Positions 47,925 to 56,839 are shown, counted from the stretch's first letter. The stretch: DNA of 64,000 nucleotides from Dysgonomonas sp. 520 (GCF_010501095.1 NZ_QVMP01000005.1:62001-126000), one strand, 5' to 3'. The notes: generated by a model not told the origin, from the sequence alone. Numbers and translations: made by a program.

Positions 47925-48827
47925 TTAATTAATTTTCACGAAAGAGCCACCTGTACACTGTATACAGATATCATTCCCATCACCGATTTCGAATGTGAGA
48001 TAATTGTCGTTTCCAGCCGGGAAAGTGCTCCCACTTTTAGTCAAAATGTAAATTGCTAAATACCCTTCCAGCCCTGTGGATGCATCTACCGTTATATTTT
48101 GACTGAAGTAGAACCTGAAATTGCCATAGTAGGGTCTTGGATCTGTTCCTCCGTTCGTAGCATAAACCTCATACGCTCCTTTAAATCGGGTTGCAGCACC
48201 CCATAGGTCAATATCGTTACCCGGTAATAGTTGAATACAAGCTCTTTCTATTATGTTTCTGATTGAGCTCACTGCACTGACCCTTACGCCTAATGTCACA
48301 GAATACGTTCCGTATGCAGGAAAAGTTATTTTATGTCCGGTCATAAAGGTCGCACTTGTTTCCTCTGCCGGAAGAGGGCCTATCTTTGTATTTCTAAAAA
48401 ATGGGATTTGCGTAAACTCACTGAATCCGGGTTGCTCCCAGGTTGCAATTCCATTGGCATTGGATGTTAGTACTTTCCCCGAAGCTTGATTTCCGTCTAC
48501 CAATCTGAAACCTTTGGTTGGAGAAGAGGAAGTTCCTCCCGTTCTGATATCAAGTTTATATGCCGGAGACGAGTTTCCTATGCCAACATAACCGCTTGTG
48601 TATGAATTTCCTGCCACATGCAACTTTTGAGAGGGGCTATTTGTGCCTATCCCGACATTTCCCTGAGAGTTAACTATCACATCATCGCTCACGTTCGTGT
48701 TACCACTCGTATTCTTTTGAGCATCAACATGAAACACTCCCTGTGGGGTTTCCGTATTCACTCCTACCTGGGCTATCAGCGCCGATGGCATAAAAAACAT
48801 TAATAAAATTAAAAAATCCTTTTTCAT
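47925..48827 (-). CDS. Exported surface protein, paralog of the protein at 31337-32140
   Basis: A 300-residue exported protein with signal MKKDFLILLMFFMPSALIAQ, then VGVNTETPQGVFHVDA and a chain of G-N-V-G-I-G-T-N-S-P-type repeats (QGNVGIGTNSPSQKLHV, YVGIGNSSPAYKLDI). GFRLVDGNQASGKVLTSNA follows, and then a beta-rich C-terminal domain unrelated to that of the paralog. The stalk-like N-terminus shared by the pair with different ends suggests interchangeable surface tips. It lies directly downstream of, and on the same strand as, its AraC gene. Function unknown. Confidence 0.75.
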   Translation of the reverse strand: MKKDFLILLMFFMPSALIAQVGVNTETPQGVFHVDAQKNTSGNTNVSDDVIVNSQGNVGIGTNSPSQKLHVAGNSYTSGYVGIGNSSPAYKLDIRTGGTSSSPTKGFRLVDGNQASGKVLTSNANGIATWEQPGFSEFTQIPFFRNTKIGPLPAEETSATFMTGHKITFPAYGTYSVTLGVRVSAVSSIRNIIERACIQLLPGNDIDLWGAATRFKGAYEVYATNGGTDPRPYYGNFRFYFSQNITVDASTGLEGYLAIYILTKSGSTFPAGNDNYLTFEIGDGNDICIQCTGGSFVKIN

Positions 48828-48922
48828 CTTCTTTTTGTTGTTTGTTGTGTTAATATTTTCTTCACTTGCTTTTCCTTCAAATTTTTCAAAAATATGTAAA
48901 TCACTTGTTTTTAGATATATAT

Positions 48923-48945
48923 CCCTCTGTCACTTGGTAAGTGAC
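48923..48945 (+). repeat. Left inverted repeat of AraC module 2
   Basis: 23 bp containing GTCACTTGGTAAGTGAC, exactly inverted at 50011-50033. Here the palindrome extends to 29 bp (48923-48951). It sits 95 bases upstream of the exported gene's start. Confidence 0.95.
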
Positions 48946-48960
48946 AGAGGGGTTTGTTTT

Positions 48961-49776
48961 TCAGGAACTTTGCTCCATATATCTTTGCTTTCTGATCTGG
49001 CGTGGCGACCCACCCAATACCTTATGACAAAATTCATTAAAATGAGACAAAGTCATGAATTTGTTATCCGCAGAAATTTGCTTTAAACTCTTATTGGTTT
49101 CATAAATTTCGTGATAAACTATCCTTGCCCGTTGCTGTTTCATCCATTTGTATGCAGACATACCAAATACTCTCCTGAACCGCTTATTGAAACCTGAATA
49201 GCTGTAATTCATCCTCTCGGACAATTGCCGCACGGTCCGTATTTCTGCCGAATATTTCCTCACTTGTTCCGAAAACAACAAGTCGTTAGTTTGATATAGC
49301 CTGAAAAAATCATGAAGTTCCTGCTTTGTGTAACAGACATTCATAATGCAGCCTAATTCCTTTATTTTCAACTGCATCAAATTGCAATCCCTGTATCCTT
49401 TCTGCAAATAGAGTTCTATGGAATAGACATAACTACCCAACATATCTTTCACATCCAGAAAAGATATTCCATCATCCACATCTTGCGACAGTTGATTGTT
49501 ACCGACCGCAATCGCCCTGCACCAATCATATTCTTCCGTTATGTTAAAGAAAATGACAGCAGCATCTTCCATTGCCATCGCCCTAAAACCATATCCGGAT
49601 GGAACGAAAAGCATTTTACCGCAATCCATCTCAACATTATTGTACATGGAAAAGGAGAATTCAATTGATCCTTTCGTCACCAATACTATTTTACTATTGT
49701 CCTTGTCCGTTGTGTACAATTTGCCTCTGTCTAAAGCAATTGCTTCCACAATGCCGTTATCTGTAAAATTCATCAT
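48961..49776 (-). CDS. AraC-family regulator inside an inverted-repeat-bounded segment (module 2)
   Basis: A 271-residue paralog of the regulator at 32475-33320. The C-terminal HTH domain has VRQLSERMNYSYSGFNKRFRRVFGMSAYKWM and LKQISADNKFMTLSHFNEFC, nearly identical to module 1. The sensor half is more divergent. The start context ACTTAAACAA is shared with module 1. Unlike in module 1, the gene reads towards its exported partner. Its stop lies 15 bases from the left repeat. It is likely to control the adjacent exported protein. Confidence 0.9.
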   Translation of the reverse strand: MMNFTDNGIVEAIALDRGKLYTTDKDNSKIVLVTKGSIEFSFSMYNNVEMDCGKMLFVPSGYGFRAMAMEDAAVIFFNITEEYDWCRAIAVGNNQLSQDVDDGISFLDVKDMLGSYVYSIELYLQKGYRDCNLMQLKIKELGCIMNVCYTKQELHDFFRLYQTNDLLFSEQVRKYSAEIRTVRQLSERMNYSYSGFNKRFRRVFGMSAYKWMKQQRARIVYHEIYETNKSLKQISADNKFMTLSHFNEFCHKVLGGSPRQIRKQRYMEQSS

Positions 49777-50010
49777 TTTGTATTGTTTAAGTCTCTGTAT
49801 AATAGCTTGTTTAACGTATGTTTTACATCATTTTCCTAGTCGTGTTTCATCATTAACCAGAATATCAACACCTTATCACATTTCAATAGAAATCATTTTA
49901 TCATAAATCTCTCAAAAGTTGCACAAATGTTTATCAATGCCTTATAGCGCAATAGATAGGCTATTAAACCATTAATAATAAACACAATACAAACCTTAAA
50001 ATATAGTTCC

Positions 50011-50033
50011 GTCACTTACCAAGTGACAGAGGG
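50011..50033 (-). repeat. Right inverted repeat of AraC module 2
   Basis: Exact inverse of 48923-48945, 1065 bp away, upstream of the AraC start. Confidence 0.95.
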
Positions 50034-50161
50034 GTGTAATCATTCATAATTAAAGTACAGATATACACAAATTTATTTTCCTGCAAATATTTCGTGAAGA
50101 AAATACTTTTTTTAGTTGAGAACCACCACTGGATTGAACTAATTAACCGCTTAAAAAGTAT

Positions 50162-50169
50162 TACTTTTG
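50162..50169 (+). promoter_or_regulatory. Promoter -7 box of the acetyltransferase leader
   Basis: TACTTTTG fits the -7 consensus. It would give a leader of about 165 bases. Confidence 0.55.
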
Positions 50170-50206
50170 TAATTTAAACTCAAAGAAGAATCAATTCACG
50201 AACCCT

Positions 50207-50230
50207 ATGAAGTGGCAGCGTTGTATATGA
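50207..50230 (+). CDS. Possible leader peptide, 7 codons (MKWQRCI)
   Basis: A short frame in the leader of the acetyltransferase gene, ATG to TGA, followed about 15 bases later by the hairpin GGAATG/CATTCC (50251-50272). The layout resembles attenuation leaders of ribosome-targeting resistance genes, but translation is not proven. Confidence 0.35.
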   Translation: MKWQRCI

Positions 50231-50338
50231 GCTTTTTGTAAATAGATTAGGAATGGCAGTATTGTCATTCCCAATTTACTGTGCCTTTATTCGGCATGGT
50301 TAAATTCATATTCTTATTAACAAATAAGCTGATTTACA

Positions 50339-50965
50339 ATGAATAAAAAAATATATCCGAGGGTAAACGACTCTCAAACCATCTATCTGAATACGGTGGT
50401 CAACAACCCCAACATTATTGTTGGAGACTATACCATCTTCAACGATTTCGTTGGCGACCCAACCCTGTTCGAGAAGAATAATGTGTTATATCATTATCCG
50501 ATTAATAACGATCGCCTGATTATCGGAAAGTTCTGTTCCATTGCCTGTGGCGCTAAGTTTATCTTCAACAGTGCAAACCACACCTTGAGGTCACTATCCA
50601 ATTATACTTTCCCATTGTTTTATGACGAATGGGATTTGGATAAGGCTAGTGTGACGGACGCTTGGGACAACAAAGGCGATATTGTTATCGGTAACGATGT
50701 GTGGATTGGTTATGATGCCATAATCATGGCCGGGGTTCATATCGGCGACGGAGCCATTATCGGAACACGGGCAGTTGTTACGAAAAACGTTCCTCCTTAT
50801 ACAATCGTAGGGGGAGTTCCGGCAAAAGAGATACGGAAACGCTTTGACGAAGATGCCATCTCGAAATTGCAGAAACTGCAATGGTGGGATTGGTCAACCG
50901 ATAAGATCAGAGAGGCAATACCTTATATCGTCAATGGAAATATCCAAAAATTGACAGAAATATAA
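50339..50965 (+). CDS. Xenobiotic O-acetyltransferase, Vat/CatB-like hexapeptide family
   Basis: A 208-residue left-handed beta-helix acetyltransferase. [16 protein letters not shown] opens the helix. [17 protein letters not shown] carries the catalytic His of the xenobiotic acetyltransferase group, and the repeats [11 protein letters not shown]-type and [13 protein letters not shown] end the coil. This group includes streptogramin A acetyltransferases (Vat) and type B chloramphenicol acetyltransferases. Which drug, if any, is acetylated cannot be read. The long leader with a possible peptide and hairpin hints at induction. Confidence 0.85.
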   Translation: MNKKIYPRVNDSQTIYLNTVVNNPNIIVGDYTIFNDFVGDPTLFEKNNVLYHYPINNDRLIIGKFCSIACGAKFIFNSANHTLRSLSNYTFPLFYDEWDLDKASVTDAWDNKGDIVIGNDVWIGYDAIIMAGVHIGDGAIIGTRAVVTKNVPPYTIVGGVPAKEIRKRFDEDAISKLQKLQWWDWSTDKIREAIPYIVNGNIQKLTEI

Positions 50966-51051
50966 TTTAAACCATATTGAAGCGGCTGATTGATGATTAT
51001 TCAACCATGTAGTTGAGACTTACACAAAATATGGGATAGTACCAACCATTT

Positions 51052-51576
51052 TTATTCAGCTAAAATATTCTCATATATTCTATAATTCTCATCATCGAAG
51101 CAGACAAATATAACTTCTTCTATATTTTTATTATTATTATCAATAAACTCCTTTACTATATCAATAGCAATCTGTGCTGCTTCTGTTTTAGGAAAATGAT
51201 AAACTCCTGTACTGATGTTTGGGAAAGCAATAGATTTTACAAGTAAAGAATCCGCTATTTCTAAAGATTTTCTATAACAGGAGGCTAACAGTTCGGTTTC
51301 TTTATTCTTGCCCATCATCCATATAGGTCCTACTGTATGTATCACATATTTAGCAGGCAACAATCCGGCAGAAGTATAAACTGCATCTCCGGTTTTGCAT
51401 TTTCCCTGTCGGTTACGAATAACTTTGCATTCTTCCAATATCTGAGGGCCACCTTTGCGATGAATAGCACCATCCACACCTCCGCCTCCAAGTAAAGAAG
51501 AATTCGCTGCATTAACAATGGCATCTACAGTCATTGTTGTTATATCTCCCTTTATCAGTTTTATTTCTGTTTTCAT
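51052..51576 (-). CDS. Macro-domain protein, ADP-ribose binding or hydrolase
   Basis: A 174-residue single macro domain of the YmdB/MacroD type, which removes or binds ADP-ribose or O-acetyl-ADP-ribose. The ligand-binding motifs are [20 protein letters not shown] (residues 17-36, with AIH after it) and the loop [13 protein letters not shown]. It overlaps the preceding gene by 4 bases (ATGA type), so translation is coupled. With the ADP-ribosylglycohydrolase upstream it forms an ADP-ribose processing group next to the RNA-repair operon. Confidence 0.93.
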   Translation of the reverse strand: MKTEIKLIKGDITTMTVDAIVNAANSSLLGGGGVDGAIHRKGGPQILEECKVIRNRQGKCKTGDAVYTSAGLLPAKYVIHTVGPIWMMGKNKETELLASCYRKSLEIADSLLVKSIAFPNISTGVYHFPKTEAAQIAIDIVKEFIDNNNKNIEEVIFVCFDDENYRIYENILAE

Positions 51577-51986
51577 CTGTCTAAATATTTTAATACATAT
51601 TGGGTTGCAGCATCGTTGACTGATGTTACAAAGCTCTCCCCTGCAAAAACTTTTACTATTTCTATCTGTCCGATAATCTTACTATTAAATTCATTCAAAT
51701 CTTCAGCCGGAACCCACAATTCATTATGGATAAAACCTCCGACATTGTGAACTTCATATTTTTGTAGGTAACTTGCAGGCAGATCAAACTTGGTTACAAT
51801 ACCACAGTAGCCTGAGAATTCATCCTTCGTATTCCATTTCTCAGCTATCTGTTCTGCATATTCCTGATTGAGTACAGGATAAAATATCGGCTGCCACTCC
51901 AATCGAGGAGGAAAAGCTTTAAAATCCGAATCAATTATTAATTGTAGTTCTTTCAGACCTATTGGCCTGTATAGTGTTGTTTTCAT
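51573..51986 (-). CDS. Small protein of an ADP-ribosylation-associated family
   Basis: A 137-residue soluble protein: [24 protein letters not shown], then [18 protein letters not shown], a [15 protein letters not shown] strand and [20 protein letters not shown]. Proteins of this pattern are often named ADP-ribosylation/crystallin J1 in databases, although they lack the glycohydrolase fold; I recall this naming but cannot check it. It overlaps both neighbours by 4 bases, between the macro-domain gene and the ADP-ribosylglycohydrolase, so a role in the same pathway is likely. Confidence 0.75.
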   Translation of the reverse strand: MKTTLYRPIGLKELQLIIDSDFKAFPPRLEWQPIFYPVLNQEYAEQIAEKWNTKDEFSGYCGIVTKFDLPASYLQKYEVHNVGGFIHNELWVPAEDLNEFNSKIIGQIEIVKVFAGESFVTSVNDAATQYVLKYLDR

Positions 51987-52864
51987 TCTTTCCAGTTCTT
52001 TACAATTTCAGAAACCATATCTGTAATTTTTAGTTCATCAAACCGATACATTAAGTCATCCGATATTATTTTTGTTCCATATAATGAACCTACAATTTGC
52101 CCGAACATAGAACATACAGTATCTGTATCTCCTCCCAATTTAATCAGTTCAGTAAGAATCGTAGCATAATCAAGCTTGTTTATCTTCTGAGCGGCAAATA
52201 CAGCCATAGGTACGGAATCAACCACGTATCCGCTCGATTTATATTGCTTACCTATTTCGGATATAGATAACCTCTGCAAAGGAATTAACTCAATGAATCT
52301 ATCCCTCACTCTTGTATCAGGAATTTTTGCGATTATATAATCTATCAAACCGTTATCTCCTTTCCAAATTCCATCTATGGCCGCCTTTATAGAATAATAA
52401 ATTGCCAGTGCACCGGAATAAGCTTCGTCATTACGATGTGTAATCGTGCATATATCCCTGATGGTTAGTTTTGTGATATACTTTTTAAAAGCCAATGGTG
52501 CTATGCGCATAGCCGCTCCGTTCCCTGCCGCATATTCTCCTGATCTACCAACCAAAGCCCAATGTCCTCCGACCTGCAACTCTCTCAATGCTTTCAAGGT
52601 ACTTGCTCCCAAACCAATCAGTTTCTTATGACTGTACCAATATAAAAACCTTTCAGAAACTTTTTCAGGTTTTACTTCGATTGAGTTGTAGATGGCCTCG
52701 CAGGTTGCCAATGTTAATTGGGTATCATCAGATATTACCCAGTCGAAATTGAAAGTTATATCCTGATTATTTTCAGCACCTTCGTATTTAAAACCAATAG
52801 CATCGCCTATTGCTCCGGCAATTAAGCACCCCTTTAGCCTTTCCTTGATATCAATCGAAGTCAT
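51983..52864 (-). CDS. ADP-ribosylglycohydrolase
   Basis: A 293-residue dinuclear-Mg ADP-ribosyl-acceptor hydrolase (DraG/ARH family) that strips ADP-ribose from protein, or possibly nucleic acid. The N-terminal LIAGAIGDAIGFKYEG and WVISDDTQLTLATCEAI supply the first metal ligands (the Asp-Asp-Thr). The C-terminal LGGDTDTVCSMFGQIVGSLYG supplies the second set. Length is normal. It overlaps the next gene by 4 bases and follows a truncated relative by 16 bases. Confidence 0.94.
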   Translation of the reverse strand: MTSIDIKERLKGCLIAGAIGDAIGFKYEGAENNQDITFNFDWVISDDTQLTLATCEAIYNSIEVKPEKVSERFLYWYSHKKLIGLGASTLKALRELQVGGHWALVGRSGEYAAGNGAAMRIAPLAFKKYITKLTIRDICTITHRNDEAYSGALAIYYSIKAAIDGIWKGDNGLIDYIIAKIPDTRVRDRFIELIPLQRLSISEIGKQYKSSGYVVDSVPMAVFAAQKINKLDYATILTELIKLGGDTDTVCSMFGQIVGSLYGTKIISDDLMYRFDELKITDMVSEIVKNWKE

Positions 52865-52880
52865 AAACTATACATCTATA

Positions 52881-52964
52881 TCATTTTCTAAATTCCACAG
52901 GAACGCCTAAAGCGTCACCCACGGCAACACCGAATAAGGCGCTATGTATTATTCCTCCTCTCAT
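52881..52964 (-). pseudogene. Remnant N-terminus of a second ADP-ribosylglycohydrolase
   Basis: The start codon at 52964 overlaps the stop of the NrtR gene (TAATG). It opens a 27-codon frame encoding MRGGIIHSALFGVAVGDALG and then VPVEFRK before a stop. This is the conserved N-terminus of bacterial ADP-ribosylglycohydrolases, different from the intact gene that follows 16 bases on. It is best read as the truncated relic of an original NrtR-glycohydrolase pair. Confidence 0.8.
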
Positions 52965-53665
52965 TATAATTCAAAATAAAATCCTGTCTTTGTCAATTCT
53001 TCGTATCTGTCTTTATCGAAACTGTATAGCTTAGGTGCTCTGTTACGCGCTCCACGTTGCATTTCACCTGTATCAATCAATAGACCATAACTTAATATCT
53101 TTTTGCGGAAGTTTCGGTCGTCCAGATCGGTTTGTAATACGGTTTTATATAAATGGAACAGGTCAGGCAAGGAGAACTTCTCTGGAAGCAATTCAAAGCC
53201 TATGGGTTGATATTTTATTTTTCCTTTCAGCCTTTCTTTAGCTACCTCTAATATTTTCGCATGGTCGAACGCCAGTTCAGGAGCATCAGAAATTGAAAAC
53301 CATTTGATATTTGTTGCATCCATGCCAGCTTGTGCATTGTAATCCGATAGCTTTACCAATGCATAATAACCTATGCTGATAACCCGGAAACGGGGATCTC
53401 GTTTTATATCGGAGAATGTATAAAGTTGTTCCATAAAGATATTATCGAGACAAGTCTCTTTCTGCAAAATACGCTTAGCACATTCTTCTGCTGTTTCTTC
53501 TTCGCCGACAAATCCTCCGGGCAGAGCCCATTGTCCTATGAATGGCTCAATAGATCTTTCTATCAACAATACTTTTAATTCGCCTTCGTCAAAACCAAAT
53601 ATAACACAGTCTGTAGTGACCGCCGGACGGGGATATTCGTATGTATGTTTTCCTTGTTGTTCCAT
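52964..53665 (-). CDS. NrtR-type Nudix-winged-helix regulator
   Basis: A 233-residue regulator with an N-terminal Nudix domain (about 10-145) and a C-terminal winged helix (about 150-230, ending DRYEELTKTGFYFEL). NrtR proteins sense ADP-ribose and repress NAD-related genes. The Nudix box is degenerate: after GGFVGEEETAEECAK the expected RE-U-x-EE-x-GU reads RILQKETCL, so key catalytic Glu residues are missing, as expected for a sensor. It heads the ADP-ribose operon (relic, glycohydrolase, small protein, macro domain). Confidence 0.88.
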   Translation of the reverse strand: MEQQGKHTYEYPRPAVTTDCVIFGFDEGELKVLLIERSIEPFIGQWALPGGFVGEEETAEECAKRILQKETCLDNIFMEQLYTFSDIKRDPRFRVISIGYYALVKLSDYNAQAGMDATNIKWFSISDAPELAFDHAKILEVAKERLKGKIKYQPIGFELLPEKFSLPDLFHLYKTVLQTDLDDRNFRKKILSYGLLIDTGEMQRGARNRAPKLYSFDKDRYEELTKTGFYFEL

Positions 53666-53724
53666 ATTTTTCCTTGTTTATGTATTTTTGACGAAAACAA
53701 AGGAAGTTATTATTTTTGGAATGA

Positions 53725-53754
53725 CAAAAATAGTTAGCGTATTTTTTACGTATA
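53725..53754 (-). promoter_or_regulatory. NrtR promoter and candidate operator
   Basis: On the minus strand TATTTTTG (53725-53732) is a good -7 box. Next to it, 53734-53754, is an imperfect palindrome built on CGTA-N5-TACG. A repressor bound here would block the -33 region, consistent with autoregulation by NrtR. Confidence 0.5.
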
Positions 53755-53838
53755 AATATCGTGGTAAAAAATAAGACAGAATATGATTTACATTCTATCT
53801 TATTTCATTATTGGTTAAACAAGTATTATTACCGATCT

Positions 53839-54756
53839 CTAAAAACTACCATAGTTTACTTGGAAACAAGACAATTTCAATTCTTTACGCCAAAGATCAA
53901 CTACCTGATCCCTATCATCTAACACAAATTCAACAAAATATTTATCCTTAATTTCAGCCTCATAGATTTCGCTCTTGATGACGGAGTCTTTCCGAAAGTC
54001 TTTTGATTGACGCATCCAAAGTTGATGATAGGGAATGTTATGCTTATGCAAAAATCTGACTGTCGGTTCTCGAAAACGATCTTCCCTGCCTGAAACTAAG
54101 AGAATTTCATATCCTTCTTTGGCAAAAACTTTCAACGTGTTGGCAACAGGCACATTCAAGTCATCTTCATCACTTGTACTGGCATCAAAGGGATTGCGGT
54201 GATTCATCAAAGCTAATGTGCCGTCCAGATCGCAAATGATTGCTTTGCGTAGAGAAGCATCCTGTTCGATTGTTGTTACACGATTGTCTAGTAAAGGGCG
54301 GGTTGAAAAATCAAAAGTTTTTTTCAATTCTTCCAGCTCTTTCATATAACGCTTCTGCACATTGGCCGGAATATATTTTCCGGTTTCCTTATTCCGCTTT
54401 TCACAACGTTCAGCAATCGTTTTTGCATCGGCTTCAAATATTTTAAATGATATATCTGCCAGATGGTTGAATTTTTCTATATAATGGTTCAGATATTCAG
54501 CCTTACAGTGAGTTGCGTCAAGTAATACATTACACCGTCTGCGAAGCAACGTCTCTATGGATGAGTCTATCATTTCTGTAATCATACCTTCTTCATGTAA
54601 TGGAAGGTTTGAGTAGGTGAAATGCATAGTACGGAAATCATCACGACAGAGACGCATCCAGTTTTCTTCGGTACGGATAAAGTATTTGGCGAAAGTGCTT
54701 TTTCCTGATCCAGGAGCACCTATTAATATCAATAATTGTGGATTTTTTCTTTTCAT
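53839..54756 (-). CDS. T4-type polynucleotide kinase-phosphatase (RNA end healing)
   Basis: A 305-residue two-domain enzyme that prepares broken RNA ends for ligation. The N-terminal kinase has P-loop GAPGSGKST (residues 13-21), RDDFR and LLDATHC. It adds a 5' phosphate. The C-terminal HAD-type phosphatase has CDLDGTLAL (about 172), the SGRED motif and FVLDDRDQVVDLW. It removes 3' or 2',3'-cyclic phosphate. The order and length match phage T4 Pnkp (301). It is the last gene of the operon, directly after the HEPN-like gene. Confidence 0.93.
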   Translation of the reverse strand: MKRKNPQLLILIGAPGSGKSTFAKYFIRTEENWMRLCRDDFRTMHFTYSNLPLHEEGMITEMIDSSIETLLRRRCNVLLDATHCKAEYLNHYIEKFNHLADISFKIFEADAKTIAERCEKRNKETGKYIPANVQKRYMKELEELKKTFDFSTRPLLDNRVTTIEQDASLRKAIICDLDGTLALMNHRNPFDASTSDEDDLNVPVANTLKVFAKEGYEILLVSGREDRFREPTVRFLHKHNIPYHQLWMRQSKDFRKDSVIKSEIYEAEIKDKYFVEFVLDDRDQVVDLWRKELKLSCFQVNYGSF

Positions 54757-55644
54757 CTATTTCTCACTTTTATTTCTATACTTATCATATGCAGTATCAT
54801 CGAAGACTCTACCCTTGTATTTATTTTCAAGATGTTTAATCTCTTTAATTCCGCGAAGATTATCTATAAAGAATTTATATTCTTCTTTTGGCAATTTTAA
54901 AAAAGTAACACATTCAAATGCCATCTGAGTGCAGTAAGTTAATACGTCACTTAAAAATCTCAGGTAATGTCCAATATTAGCTTTGTTCTGTTCTTCTTCT
55001 GAACGACTATTTCTTTCTCGAATAATTAAAACACCAGTTTCATCTCCATGACTAATATGACTTGCTGTCCGATAACTATATGATAATAAATCAAATGTTG
55101 GCATAGGAGAACCATTATAACTTTTTGATAACGAATTTAATATTTCAGAAAAAGACCATTTCTGTTCTAGCTTTTGGCGCTCCTTTTTAGGCCATTTCTC
55201 CCTTAATAATCTTTCCTTTTCTTCAGTCAGGACTATAGGCGAAAAAGCTATTTGATGAACTTCACTATCAGGGGCAGTACGTAAATTCTTCTTAGCTTGT
55301 TCCGATTCCTTTAACTCTAGTATTTCGGACAGAAGATTCCAATACTCATTTAAGCGGAGTTCTTTTTCTTTCTGAGTAGCTGCTGAAGTTATGAAGGCTA
55401 ATTTCACATATGCTTCCATTGCTGAACGTAGAACTATCTCTGCATCCCATAACCTCCAATTAGTTGTAAGAAACATTACACACTCCAGTCTCTCAAGAAT
55501 AAATTCTACTAAAGGGTAGATAGGTTCCAGCCTATCCGAATGATCTTTTATAATCTCAAATAATTTTAAATTGTTTCTGTTTATCGCACCAATATAACTC
55601 TCTGTGATTGGCCTTTGGTCATTATTCCATGAATCCATATTCAT
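54757..55644 (-). CDS. HEPN-like protein (DUF5677-like) in the RNA-repair operon
   Basis: A 295-residue, mostly helical protein with no signal or membrane segment. It resembles the DUF5677 group: an early LRSAMEAYVKLAFI helix, a long charged middle and YRTASHISHGDETG. The Arg and second His of that motif are spaced R-x6-H, close to the R-x4-6-H of HEPN ribonucleases. That makes an RNase or RNA-binding role possible, but the assignment is inference. It starts 8 bases after the ligase gene, and its stop abuts the kinase-phosphatase start. Confidence 0.6.
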   Translation of the reverse strand: MNMDSWNNDQRPITESYIGAINRNNLKLFEIIKDHSDRLEPIYPLVEFILERLECVMFLTTNWRLWDAEIVLRSAMEAYVKLAFITSAATQKEKELRLNEYWNLLSEILELKESEQAKKNLRTAPDSEVHQIAFSPIVLTEEKERLLREKWPKKERQKLEQKWSFSEILNSLSKSYNGSPMPTFDLLSYSYRTASHISHGDETGVLIIRERNSRSEEEQNKANIGHYLRFLSDVLTYCTQMAFECVTFLKLPKEEYKFFIDNLRGIKEIKHLENKYKGRVFDDTAYDKYRNKSEK

Positions 55645-55652
55645 CGTATTTT

Positions 55653-56837
55653 TTATAATCTTTTATCTAGTCCAGCCTCAGCGGTTTCACCCATAATACG
55701 GTCAAAAACCAGATTTTTCAGGAAATAGTTTTCTTTATTTATCTCGTAATAGGGGACTTTCAATAGTTCCCAGTTGAGCATCCAGTCGTTGATGGAACAC
55801 TTCAATTTACGTCCTATACTTCGTTTCTGGACATAATAATCATATTGATCGTAAAAATTAACACCATAAATCATCGTCAAATATTGGTTATTCCTCACTT
55901 TGAATGCCGGTGGCATATCTTTAATAAATGCCTGACGAGGTTTGATTACTATTCCTTCTTCGTTATCCTGCTCAAGGGCAAAGAACCATGTGTATACTCT
56001 TTCTATTGCGCTATCCAGTTCTGTTTCATTATTAATTGTCAGATGAAGAAATTCGTCGTCGTTGACATCTTTATAACTAAGATTATCATTTACGAATTCC
56101 TCCGATCCATCGTCAAGTACTTTTTTCAGGATATTGAAAGGCTTAAAATAGATATCTCCCTGTTGCCCGAAATGATTAATCTGAGTCTGGTAAATATCAA
56201 TACTTTGCTTGTAAACATCTAAATCCAATACTTTAAATTCTGACAGTGATTCATACTGACGAAGAATGTGATGCGGATATTTTGCCCTGAACTCTTTTGA
56301 AGACAACATATTTTTATCTTCAATGAATTGCTTATAGATTTCTGTATTTTTTACTTCTCCAATTTTCTTATACAAGTCTGTATTAGCCAGATGTTCGCAA
56401 TGATTTTGATGTGCATTAATATATCCTCCAAATTCATTTTCGATCAATCCTTTGCCCAACGCACTCCACGGCATTAGTTCGGATTGAATGATAACAAGGT
56501 TTAATCCATCCCAGTTGAAACGGGCATGTAATTCGCGGTAGGCTTCTATCGCTGAATCCAAATCTATATGGTCTATCTTGTGCCCGTTGCGGCTTACAAA
56601 ATAAGTATCTTCCAAATTCTTACTCAGATAGATATCACAATAAGACCCCATATATTTTTTTTCGACAACAATCTCTTTCACACCACTATCGTAAAAATAA
56701 CGGATAGCTTTGTCAATACTTTCTATTTCTCCTTTTTCAGGAGATTTTGGTGCCGGAGAGATAGTTGGAGAGAAGGCATTAACCTTATTCTCGCAAAACC
56801 AGTCTATTCTATTTTTTAATCTTCTTAGGTCTTCCAT
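55653..56837 (-). CDS. RNA ligase, bacterial Pnkp ligase-domain type
   Basis: A 394-residue ATP-dependent RNA ligase. Motif I is VVEKKYMGSY: the nucleophile Lys is followed by YMG, as in the ligase domain of Clostridium-type Pnkp (K-x-MGS-R) and not the usual KxDG. Motif III-like VSRNG, IIQSELMPWSALG, motif IV EEGIVIKP and motif V PAFKVRN follow, then a long C-terminal domain. In classic bacterial Pnkp this module is fused to kinase and phosphatase; here it stands alone. I prefer ATG 56837, because the upstream ATG at 56864 overlaps hen1 by 25 bases. Confidence 0.88.
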   Translation of the reverse strand: MEDLRRLKNRIDWFCENKVNAFSPTISPAPKSPEKGEIESIDKAIRYFYDSGVKEIVVEKKYMGSYCDIYLSKNLEDTYFVSRNGHKIDHIDLDSAIEAYRELHARFNWDGLNLVIIQSELMPWSALGKGLIENEFGGYINAHQNHCEHLANTDLYKKIGEVKNTEIYKQFIEDKNMLSSKEFRAKYPHHILRQYESLSEFKVLDLDVYKQSIDIYQTQINHFGQQGDIYFKPFNILKKVLDDGSEEFVNDNLSYKDVNDDEFLHLTINNETELDSAIERVYTWFFALEQDNEEGIVIKPRQAFIKDMPPAFKVRNNQYLTMIYGVNFYDQYDYYVQKRSIGRKLKCSINDWMLNWELLKVPYYEINKENYFLKNLVFDRIMGETAEAGLDKRL

Positions 56838-56839
56838 AA

